The translations under genes and the position numbers were made by a program. The notes under the pieces were generated by a model. That model did not search any database. It was not told the origin of the DNA and was given only the letters and a program-made list of their open reading frames with translations. 64,000 nt of DNA from NCBI GenBank assembly GCA_022494885.1, contig JAGVSM010004994.1:124001-188000 (forward strand), in the 5' to 3' direction. This DNA comes from Micrasema longulum. Taxonomy: Eukaryota; Arthropoda; Insecta; Trichoptera; Brachycentridae. Shown piece by piece: positions 12,901 through 24,900 of the stretch (its first letter is position 1; each line of letters opens with the position of its first letter).

Positions 12901-15900
12901 CGAGCAAAAAGGCAGTAACCGACATTAAAAAAGTTTTGAGGAAATTTAGGAAATTTAAAATTATTTTTATGTATTTGGTACTTTTTTATCGTATATTAAA
13001 CAGGTTTTTGTAATATTTTCGATATATAATTAAAGTAATCAAGAGTAAAAAACACACTTTTGCATTTTTGCTAGATACTGATTTTTTGCTTAGAACGGTA
13101 GTCAAGTGGATGACTGTATTTTTTATTTTATTTGTTTATACATTTTACCGTATTTTCATTATTTATTAGGAACTTTGCCCAGCTTACAAGAGTACATACC
13201 TCGTTCCAAGCTGATCAATTACATTTTAATATATATTATTATCGTTTACAAGTAAATTTATTTGGAAGAAAAAAGAGTAATATACAATACATACCTATAC
13301 TGTCTAAACTTCCACATTCCCTACTTTAAAATGTCCTCCATCCCTGTTGCGATGTGTTAAACTTATCGATCTATAGTTTAATGTAGTCTTAAACTCGTTA
13401 AAAAAAAAGAAATAAATATCTACTTTCTATGATTTACTTAAATATTTAAATTTTGTGAGCCATTTTCAGCGAGTTGTAAATAATTAACTTTTAAAGTGGG
13501 AATCTAGTTGTGGAGCGGGTTTCGAGCCTCGGACTGATGAGCCATGAGTCCGCGACACCAGTCGCGGGACCACAACTCGGTTGTTCGCACGATTTAGAGT
13601 TCCTTCGACCCTGAACACCGAACTCGTCACGAGTGACCGCCATAAGTCACCGTCGCCAGCCACCGTCGCCTAATTGATTTCCTAAATGCACCGGATGTAT
13701 CCGATGCGGGGTGACAGTGCACCGTGCGCTCTTCTCCCCGGGTTGCTGCACTCGAGAGCGTTCAGACTGCACAGTGTGCACGCCTACACGTGTACAGCCA
13801 CTACAGCATACCCCGACGTCACACTCGATTAGTAGTATAATACGTTGGATCTCGTTTTAGACGGTTTCGAAATAACACGGTCCAAAAATTAAATTTAAAA
13901 AATATATACATGGCCGTTCACCACCCGGCCTGATAAAGTAACATAGCGTGGATGGACCTTTGTCGTTTTATAATTGTTTTATTATATTATTTGATTTATT
14001 AAATAAATAAATAAATTTAATGGCAGGTAAACGTATTTACTAGTAAACGATGAGGCCGAGTTATCTCCACTCGATTTCCTTTTGCAATGTTTATACTTGC
14101 GAGTAGAAACTGAATAAATAAATAGAAAAATGGTGATATAAATAAATATCCACTCGCCTTATTTTTACTGCGCCGGGCGGGTTGGAACGATTCGTGTGAA
14201 ATGGGCCAATGCAAACTTTTTACTACAAAAATTCAACCAAAAATTGGGGTGCGTCTTATAACTCGATGCGTCTTATCGTCCAAAACATTTTTTTTTCTGA
14301 AAATTGATAGATACATTTTGAGGTGCGTCTTATTGTCCGCAAAATACGGTACACATAATTATACTTTTCGTTATTGGAGTGCGCTATATCGCTCTTTCAC
14401 TTACGTGGCGTATAATATTAGACAGTGATAATAAATAATCTTTTTAACCTTTTTTTTGTCATGTTCTTCTTCTCTGGTCTCAATCCTGGGATTGGCTGGC
14501 AGCAATTACATTCATTCTTCTCCTCCATTCCTCCCTGTCTTGTGCGGCTCTTTTAAAGTCAACATATGATGAGCAGCGCACGTCCTCTAATAGGTCCTCC
14601 AGGTACTCTCGGCGTGGGCGTCCATTATGACATGCAGGAGGCCTTCTTGACGTGTTACATGGCCGATCCATCTAGTTCGCCTTTCGGACAAGGTGCTGAG
14701 CAGGTGCCTTCCACCTTCGATTCTTTGGAGAACCTCCTCATTTGTAATGTGGTCTCTCCAGGAAATTCCTAGTAGTATTCTATAGGACCACATCTCAAAA
14801 GCCTCTAGTCTCGGTTTATCTCTTTCGGATAGGCACCATGTCTCACAGCCATACATCAAGATACTCCATATATAGGTCTTGATTAGGAGTATTCTTAGTT
14901 TAAGGTCTATATTATTTGATTATTTTATTTTTGACCTTTTATTAAATGCAAGTCTGTTACACTGAAGAAAAATCCCGAATTGATTTATTCAAAAGTAAAC
15001 CTATCTATCACTGTTCCTTTTTTTAGTACTGTGTGGAACGTATAGCCCGCGTAAAAGGGGGTTTCAGTGTATAGTGTATACTACATTTATACCCATGACT
15101 CGTTTAATATTTATTTTGTTTTAGTTTAATGTATACATATTGTTTTATATAGTTAAAACCGTCGTCGCTTTATTTTAGTGTAATTAAGTGAACACGTGTT
15201 ATTGGATGGCTGGCCGGTCCTACTATTTTCATATATACATTTTTTATAGTTTCTATTTATAATAATTGAAACTCTAGTTTGTATTCTAAATATTAGTCAG
15301 TTTCGGTAATCGGTAACTAATACGAGCACTCAAATATTATTGTTAGTCATTTTACTTCTTGGAAATTATCTTTTGGCTGAATTGTTGCAGGTGTTAGAGG
15401 ATATTTCATCAAATAATATTCCTAGAGTCGTGAGTCGTGAGTAGATATCCTACTACCTATTACTCACCTACCACTAACTAACTGTACACTTTCAAATGAT
15501 CAGGTATTCTATCTCGGTGACTCATTGCTCATTGCACTACCTGACTGGCGGTTCCGTACCGCGTCCTCGTCATCATTTCCCCTTCCGCACCCAGCGGTGC
15601 GTAGGGCATGTAAGTAAAGTGATCAGTCTCACGCTTCACGTGTCAGTCCAGAAAACTGCCCTTCAATCTAATTCTCCCGATTCGGACGGCGACAGGGTAT
15701 GTTAAGTAACAAAGTTATCAACTTGTTAGTAAACCGGACCCTGCCAGGAATCGAACCGAGGACCTCGAGAATAGTGGACGAACGCGTTCACCGCCACAAG
15801 ACGAGGCGAACTTATCTCCACTCAATTTCCTTTATGCAGGATTTTTACCCGAGGGCAGCCGTCGAGTCGAAAACACTAGTCCAGGGTTCTAGTTATATTT

Positions 15901-18900
15901 CGCACATAGAACGGAATTCTTCATCCGCCCGGACGCAGATAAATAACAAGTCAGGGTTTGCTTTGCAATATTATTTGCTTTTTCATGATTCTTTTTTTAA
16001 ACAATTTATTCCAACTATTCCATTCAAGGCCACTCTTAACACTGTGCGCGTGTTGCAATTAGGTTTGGGATTTTTTATTGTGATTATATTTATACAATGT
16101 TTTGAGTTTGTCCAAATTTTTGTAGACAAGGATTGGTTTTCACTCCGTAGGAAGTTAAGATTTACATGTTATAACAGACACGGAGAACATTCTAGAAGAG
16201 TGAACATTAATTTATTAATTTGTTAAAACAGCCATCGTAACAAAAAATATTTTTTTTACAAATAAACCAAAATTATAGGCCAATTATAGTATTCTATATA
16301 TAACTAAGTACAATGCCAAAAATAAGAAAAAAGTTTACCCTAGAAAAGCCACTCCGTATAATTCCTTGCCACTTGTAAAAAAATACAATATTTCAATAAT
16401 AATGATATGGAACATATGAAATGAAAAAGTTTTTTGCTAACTCGGTCTTAAAAAATCTTTTCGTCCTCGGATCCATACGGAGTTGCCCCAGATCAGCCTT
16501 GCCTCCTCTCTTCTTTCAAACGATAGAAAATAAACATAAAATGAAAGTATACAAATATGGAAATCTAGGCATTTAAATTTTTTATTTTTATTTTATTCAG
16601 AAAACATACAGTCATACATAATAAGTATTAAAAATAACATTTTTCAACATAAAAAGACCAATTAAGTTTTCATAAATTATGCAAAAGATATAAACATTAA
16701 ATGTGACAAAAAAATGTAATAAATAAGAATTTCAAGTAAGAAAATAATAATTGTTAACATTTGCGTTTTCCATGGAGGTAATAAATTAAAATACTGAATG
16801 CACACTCCGAGCCATCCACGCACACACACATGAACGCACAAATAAAACATTCACAAACATATACATTACATGCGCCACATATACATGCCACAAACCACTC
16901 AAGATGCAAATTCAGCAACTATCCCAAATAATCGACCCCATGAAGAAATTTTCTGTATAAATGCAACGTGCCGTTAAAAATGTCTATATCAATACTGAGT
17001 CCATTATAATTTCTACAGGTACGTCTAATGAATGAATTCGAGGTATAATTGTTTTTATAAGTTGGTGCATATAAAAAGGAATTTAATCTGGTATAGCGAA
17101 GAGGACAACGGAAACCAATATTTTGTAAAAGATACCTCGAATCAACCATATTATTTAGAATTTTTAAAAGAAAAATTAAATCACATGTAAGGCGCATTTT
17201 TCGTAGTGATTCAATATTAAAATTAATCAAAGATGCGCCGTAATCATTTCCAATGTTGCCAAAACGATATTCCAGGCTCCTTATAAATTTCTTTTGAATG
17301 TTCTCAATTTGATTAATGTATACATTATACTGAAGGGACCATACTAATGAAGCGAATTCGAGTTGACTACGCACATAAGTATAGTAAAGAAGTTTGAGTG
17401 TATTTGGTGATGAGAATGGCTCGGAGATTCGTAAGATAAACCCTAGAAGTCTGTACGCCTTATCCACTATTGTATTTATGTGATCTCTAAATAAAAGCTT
17501 ATCATCCATCAGTACACCCAAATCTCTCGCTTTCATTGAACGATTGACAATTTTCCCAGATAGTTTGTAGTCAAATAGTTTTTTTTTTTTTTTTTGAGTA
17601 AATGACATGACAAGATATTTATCAGAATTCAATAATAACTGATTGTCCTTGCAATAGCAACATATTCTATCTAAGACAGCTTAAAGAACTTCGCAATCAT
17701 TTATTGAAGACACTATTTTAAATACTTTATTGTCATCAGCGTATAGCAAAAAAAATGAGTTTTGAATGCATAAACTTATATCATTGATATAAATAATAAA
17801 AAATAAGGGTTTAAGATGCGAACCTTGAGGGACACCTGATAGGATTGGTTTAAATGATGAATTAACATATTAGGAACATATCCAACGATACAGATTCCCC
17901 CGTATACCAATGCTCCAAAGCTTGCAAAGTAAGACCAAGCATTTAAGAAACAAGCAAGCAAGGCTGGTTTAAGCGACGCAAATAATTTGTCCTTTTACTC
18001 CGGTCATGTTCCCGTGAGTGGCGTAAGTAGCGTCATGGACTCCGGATCGGGAGGTCAGAGGCTCAAACAAGTAATATAAGTCAAATGTTTTCAAATATGA
18101 AAACATTCATCACGCCCGCTTTAGCAACTTATTACCGATTTACGACTAAGAAAATGTTCCCAAAATTTTTCATTTTTGGGTAAATCATAATAACGCAAAT
18201 ATTAATTTAAAAAAAAAACATTATTACTACCAAAATAAAATAAATAAAGGATAGATTAACATATTATGGGTACGGTATGGATACACCGTATAATAAGTAT
18301 GGCAATCCCATCATTATTCTAGCATCATCCCCAGGCCTAACTTTATACCTGGTTTATAAGAAAGGCCCAATTTTAATGCAAATGACAAATAAATAAGTTT
18401 ATAACATATTTTTGCTGGTGTATTTGTATGACAATACTACCCATCTTATTAGATTCTTGGTATTTTCAAACGAGATTTTGAAAATACCAAGAATCTGAAA
18501 GAGATGCACTGTAAATATGATCCATTATTAGGTATTATTTGTATTATTGTTTATTATGTTAGGTTTCTCTAATTATTTTATTATGACAAAAAATAAAACC
18601 GTGTTTTCATTTATCGCTATCGAAGGACGTCAGAATATTATAGAAAATAATGAGTTCCGCGAAAACCATTCTAGGCAAATCAAATGTTCAGTCTTTGTTT
18701 ACAATTTGAAACAAAACAGAACACAGAACTAGTTTTGTTTACAATCATTTTCATCTTAACACTTTATCTGGCAACGTAGCTTCCAGGTAGTTTCGTCGCG
18801 AGTGCTACTCGTTGCTAGTAGGTAGTAGGTAGTAGGGACAGAACGACGGAGTATGGGGGCCAGCGGACCAGTAATTACTACACTGTCACTCGTCATTCGT

Positions 18901-21900
18901 CTGTTGCAAGTCGCAAGTCGTCAGTCGGAGTCGGGCTGTCAGACACCAGCGGTAATCGACGACTGATTCGGCGCTCGGGTCGCCTTGGCCAGTTTGTTGT
19001 TATTATTCAGTATTCGTGTTCAGTGTGCGGGGGAACTGCGCCGAGCACCGTCCTCGTATCGCGTATCGCATACCCAATACCCACATATATACTACATTGA
19101 CTGTAATATCGCGCATTGTGTCGTAGCTGGGTGCATTCCGAGTTCGCAGGGGACAATAACAATATCCCCCCAGGTAGGCGCGCGTCGCGGTGAAAGCGAA
19201 TTCTTTCTTCGTACCTATCGTTCGTCGCCGTCGCAACGGTAAATGACTTGACGAGGCGATCGGCGCGTCACCCTCATTCGGCAGCCGTTATCGCGCGACC
19301 CGTGACGCCGTGACCCCCGTCCCGCGAGCATGAAGGGCGCGCTGTGGGCGGTGTGGGGCGCGCTGTGGGCCGTGTGGGGCGCGCACGCGGCGCGCGCGCC
19401 CGGCCTGACGGAGGTGAGCCAGCTGCGGCGGGACGCGATGCTCACGGAGCGGGACCTGTGGGGCAAGGTGCGTGACCCGCGCTGGCAGGAGGTGCGCGAG
19501 GGCGGCGAGCGGCCGGACCGCGAGCTGGCGCGCCTGCTGGCGGCGTTCTGCGCGCGTGGAGGCGGCCTTCCCGCACGCGCGCGCCGCGGAGCGCGAGCCG
19601 CGCGACGAGTCCTGGCTGTGGGCGCAGCTGGCCGCGCAGCGCGGCGGCGTGGAGCTTCTCTTCGAGACCTTCCGCCGCTTCCTGGAGCAGCCTCCGGCCG
19701 CGGGCCGCGCGTGGGAGGACCTCGCGCAGACGGTCCTGACGGACCCCACCAATTCCGTCCCGGAGGCGATGGAGCGCATGCACCGCCTCGTGGCGCACTC
19801 CAACCTCTTCTCTCACGCTTTGTTGGGATTTAATCAGGTCCTAATATTTATCATAATATTACGGATTATTACATTCGGTTAACAATATACAATTTTTGTT
19901 TTTTTATTCATACTCTGATAATATTTTTAACATCTTTTGCTACGGTTGTCTGAGCTTGTGGTTTAGTTTGGTCTGGTAGTTTAATCCGTTTATTGTATAA
20001 TCTCCGGCTGTCCTCGTCTCGTTGAATGTTGTGTGTGATATCGTTCCGATATTCTCGTATTGTGTCGAGTGTTTATTACCTACTATTTTTTTTCAATTTA
20101 GTTCTTTGTCTATAATTACGGTGCCGACGCGACCACGACGCGACGCGACGTGAAGCGACGCCTATACTTATTAATTTGCGTGTAATTGACTTCTTCTTCC
20201 TACTGGGGATTCCCTCGCTGGAGGGAACAGTATTGAAAACTATAAAATAATTGATAAACAATAATTATTACTTATTCCCAAAGTACCTAAATTATATTAC
20301 GCTGTTTGTTTTTTGCACCGGCAACAACTATTACAAAAACATTTGAGTACCTAGGTAATATTTGATTTGTGGAGTTTAATTTTGGGAGCTATTTAGTTAG
20401 AAAATAGAGTAATCGAATTATTTCACAGCGGGGATTGAACCTCGGACCGCCGATTCGTGTAATGTAATTGTACTATAGGAAGGTTAGCTATATTGGTCAA
20501 GGAATAGGGTGGATATTACATATTGTGAACGATCAATTTTTGAAATAATGTGATCACAATTTAAAGATTATATTTTATAACCGGGCACATCTTATTGACA
20601 AAATTCACCATTTAAAAAATACTGTTTTATCAGGTCGGTATGGAAATTGCGTCATAGCCCGTTAATTTCAATTTTATCTGTTGGAGATTTGGGGATTTCG
20701 GCACGGGGAATAAATACATTCTGAGAGAAAGTTAACATTTCAGGACGAATTACGAGTATGGTAGATAATATTTATAAGTGATCGGTATGCCGATTTTTAC
20801 GATTTATTTGCTTGATCAAACTCAAAATAAATGACTATCGTAATAATCAACATATTACAACAGAGATGAAGAACATTTAAGAGAAGGTAATATAGAAGTC
20901 TGGGCATCTACAGGGCTTATGACCTGTCAATGGCTGGTTTAAGTGGCCACTTTACACACTGTGTAACATTCACCATTCTGCCTATATTTAAACATCTATA
21001 TACCTTCAATTCTTTCATCTGTTGATGTTTGTGAAGTTAAAGAGCTGAAACCTTTATTTATGCGGGTGAGATTCATCGAATTGAATTATTTCACCTACAT
21101 ACTAGGGAACGAATGCAAAGAATGGTGAATGTTACACAGTGTGTAAAATGGCCACTTAAACCAGCCATTGACAGGTCATAAGCCCTGTAGATGCCTAGAC
21201 TTCTATATTACCTTCTCTTAAATGTTCTTCATCTGTTTTGTAATATGTTAATATAAACAGCTTCCCAGGGAGTTGAATCCAGTCCTTGTCTACAAAAATT
21301 TGGACAAACTCAAAATATTATCGTAATCTAAATTTTTTATTGTATAATTATTAATTGTTGTAATATTGCTTTTTTCGAAAAGAGCTAAAAAGATATTATT
21401 AATTCGACATAAAAAGTTATCATTCTTAATTAGTTTATCTCCAATATTGTATTGTAGGCAGGTATTAGGTAGTTGTAGTGTAAGTTTGCCGGAATCTCTT
21501 TTTACACAGTGGCTACGTTTCACGCAATATAGTGTATAAAAAGTATAGGAAAAAAAGACAATGGTGGATAAGATTCCTCGTAAGAAAATACATCCTGGAT
21601 TTGAAAAAAACATTTTTTAAAAAAAAACAAAGCATGACAACAAAATACTTAAAAACGTAACAAAAATTATGACCACCGGCGAACTCGTTTACTCACATTT
21701 GGTATGGCATCACTTTGATCTCGTGAAATATTCAGAGCCTCGTATCATATTTCAATCAGAATTTTTGGGTTTACTGGATTTTAACAAAAGTTCAAATAAA
21801 AATATGTTTTTTGAATCGTGTTATTTCGAAACTGCGTAAAAAGAATTCCCAGTGTAGGAAATAGGTATGTTCTGTGTTTATAGTTTGGCGCTGGAATTTT

Positions 21901-24900
21901 CTGTTTGATAAATACTTCACAAAGCGCTATCGATAGTTATGTATACTTACGTGTGTTGGATATCGGAAACTATTTCGTTGAAGGAGAATCATCATATTTT
22001 TGTGCAGTATTACCAAAACACGACTTGCCGATTATATTATGGATATATGACTTAAACTATTCTTACACGCGCACGCGAGAAGAACCTACAGTGCGTTTGA
22101 ATGTTTTATATGTATATATTATGTTAATGGGCAGTGCTTGTCGCGAATCAAATAATCTTACAAATTTCGTTTGTGTTAGTATATAGGTACCGTCAAACGT
22201 GACAATTTTGCCCACTGCCGAAATCCTTAACAAAATCAAGTTTTAAGTAAGAAAAGTTACTGGTATCATGAAAATTACATTCGGTAAGTGTATTTTGATA
22301 GTTCCATGGCAAAACTAAATATTTAATTTACCGCCAGCTTCAGTTGATCACTTGAAATTTGAAGTTAAACTTGAAGGTCTGTTTGTGTCTATCTACAAAT
22401 ATTGTCAAAACTTTGGTTGTTGCGGAGTTTGTGTTGAAAGGAGGCAAGTAAGTTTTACATATTTCATTGCATACATAATAAAGACGCTATATAACGTATT
22501 TCTGTAAATTTATTTGAACGAACACAATATATATTTAAGTGGTCAAAATTGTCTTAGATTTATTTAGCTAGTGTTTTGACAGTTGACAGTTGACAGCCGA
22601 CGTCTAGGGTTGTCGCTACATACTACATTGAAAAAACATTATCCAAGAAAGTAGAAAAAAACTAAGTAGAAAATATAAAATAAAATGAAGTAAATGGCAA
22701 AAACATGATTTTAAACGAGGTAACGGGATGTTTTGTTCAAACTGGCCCATAAATCAGATTTTTTGCTAAAGATTTAACAAATAAGATTTTAAAATCTGAA
22801 ATACACTCTGAAAATGAAAATGAAAATGAAGTTATTCTGTTCATTTAAAGTTTTTATACCACACAGCGATTGCAAGCAATTGCAAGCAACTGTCCTGAAC
22901 TACCATGCAAACTTTCCATCAATGTTCCTTCCAAAGTTTTAAGAAATAACCCTCTTCTCCACATACCTCTTGTTTCATCTAATTATAGGCAAAATTCATA
23001 TTTATGGCGAACCTTTAATAATTTTAACGTAATAAATAAATCATTTAACATAGATTTATTTGCAAATAATCTTAAGGACGTACGGCGTTTGCTTTCGAAA
23101 TAATTCGTAGTATTTTTTCTTTTCTTTTGAATTTACATTTAATTACTATTCATTTTATGTTCGAGAATCTTTTTTAACTCACTGTGATGCTACTTGTGAA
23201 CACCTGTAATTGGCTTATTTGTTATTTGTGTTGTAATATATATAAAAGATAATTATAGCTGTGGGTTATCCAAATAAATAAAATAAAATAAAATAAATGT
23301 CATAGCGACACGGAAACAACAGACTTTGATGCCTACTCAGTTGATGAATCAACAGATTTCGAGAAATTCACAAGTCATTACGACGAATATGAACAACGTG
23401 CCTCCGAATCTTCGGCCGAGGAAAACGAAAAAACAGTGTCTTATCCGCTTGAAATTAATAACGGTGAAGAAGTCGCTTTCGTTTTAGAAAAATTTAACAC
23501 TGTTGATACGCAAAACGACAAATATTATGTCGGTTAAGTTATCAGCGCATCAACTACCACAATTTTAATATTGTTATGTCATTTGTAAGACGCAAACGTA
23601 ATGGAGCTTTGTGTGATTTCAAGTTGAGGATATTGCTGATGTATTTAATTGGAACATAGTGAAATCTTTACCTAAACCTGTAATCTTGCGTCTAGGTTTT
23701 CATAAATTCAATGTAAATCTTAAAAACTGCAAGATTGAGTCATTTTCTGTGAGTAAATTAAAAATTGTTATGCAAAAACCAATTAAAAATTTTACCATTC
23801 AAAAATAATGTAAGAATATCCGACCACATTTAAGAAAGTTTTATTTATTAAATTTGCCAGCTTTTTGTGAAATTATGAAGACTTATTTTTTATTTTAAAT
23901 GTTTTTTTGTAAAAATATTTTTAACAGTCTAAAGAAGAAAATAAAACATACAAAATATTATGAATTCTGTACATAAAATACAATTTCAAAGTATAGGTAA
24001 TCTAGCAAATAATTGCACTGCTGTACAAAAAAAATAAAGATCGTTTTTTATTTCTACATACACATTTAAAGAAAAATCGTTTTGGGGGCAAGGTCCCTTA
24101 ATTACGAAAATCGCATCAGAACTGAAATGGTTTGTAAAAAAAAAGAATTGGCTTATGCATAGTCAAACACGAACAAATTAAAAGGATTAGAGATAAACTT
24201 CTTTGGTTTTATTAAAAATCCAATTATGTTCCAACCCTGGCCCACAAATCTACATTGTATAGAAAAATTGAGGAAATAGTTGTCAATTTTGCCCACCGGT
24301 TTTTTTCATTGATTTTATAATGGTGAGACCTCAATGATGCTATTGTTTAAACCTAAACAGTTTTTTTCGCCCAAAAAGTAATAATAAACCGTATGATAAG
24401 GATGATAAAACCAAAAATATCAGTTAATTACCAAGTGGGCAAAATTGTCAACAAGTGGAGATAATTTTGCCCAGCATGTTTTGTCTTCTAAAATTGCATA
24501 AATAAAAGATAAGCAAACGTTTTGTACTTGTAAAAATGCTCAGAATAATAAGTATTACTATTCAACAAAATGGATAGGAGTAGTCCAATACAAACAAAAT
24601 ATAAACCATGCAAAAAATGAGAAATGCTTCAGAAACTATTAAAAAGCAATATAAGGAATATAAAAACACATTATCAAATGAGTTAAGAAAGGCAAATAAG
24701 AATTAAATTAAATTATCCACAATGATGATAATACTTTTGAAAATCTAAAATACCTAATGCGTGCAAAACCTTCATAATACTTTTAATTTAATTTAAACTA
24801 ATTATTAAAATAAGAAAGTGACAACCCTAACACATTTTTTCGTTTGAGCAAAATTGACAACCCAGAGGCTCAACTTGTGCGGGTTTATTTGCCCATCGTC

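Noticed and set aside
15699..16226. 175-aa ORF
   Set aside because: Runs through SINE-like and foldback fragments; no domain, and the start is within repeat sequence.
19215..19833. Long minus- and plus-strand ORFs of arginine/alanine-rich protein
   Set aside because: Artefacts of very GC-rich exon B; low-complexity peptides with no consistent exon structure.
21290..21613. 107-aa minus-strand ORF
   Set aside because: Vaguely like a LINE ORF end, but too weak to assign; overlaps the foldback terminus.
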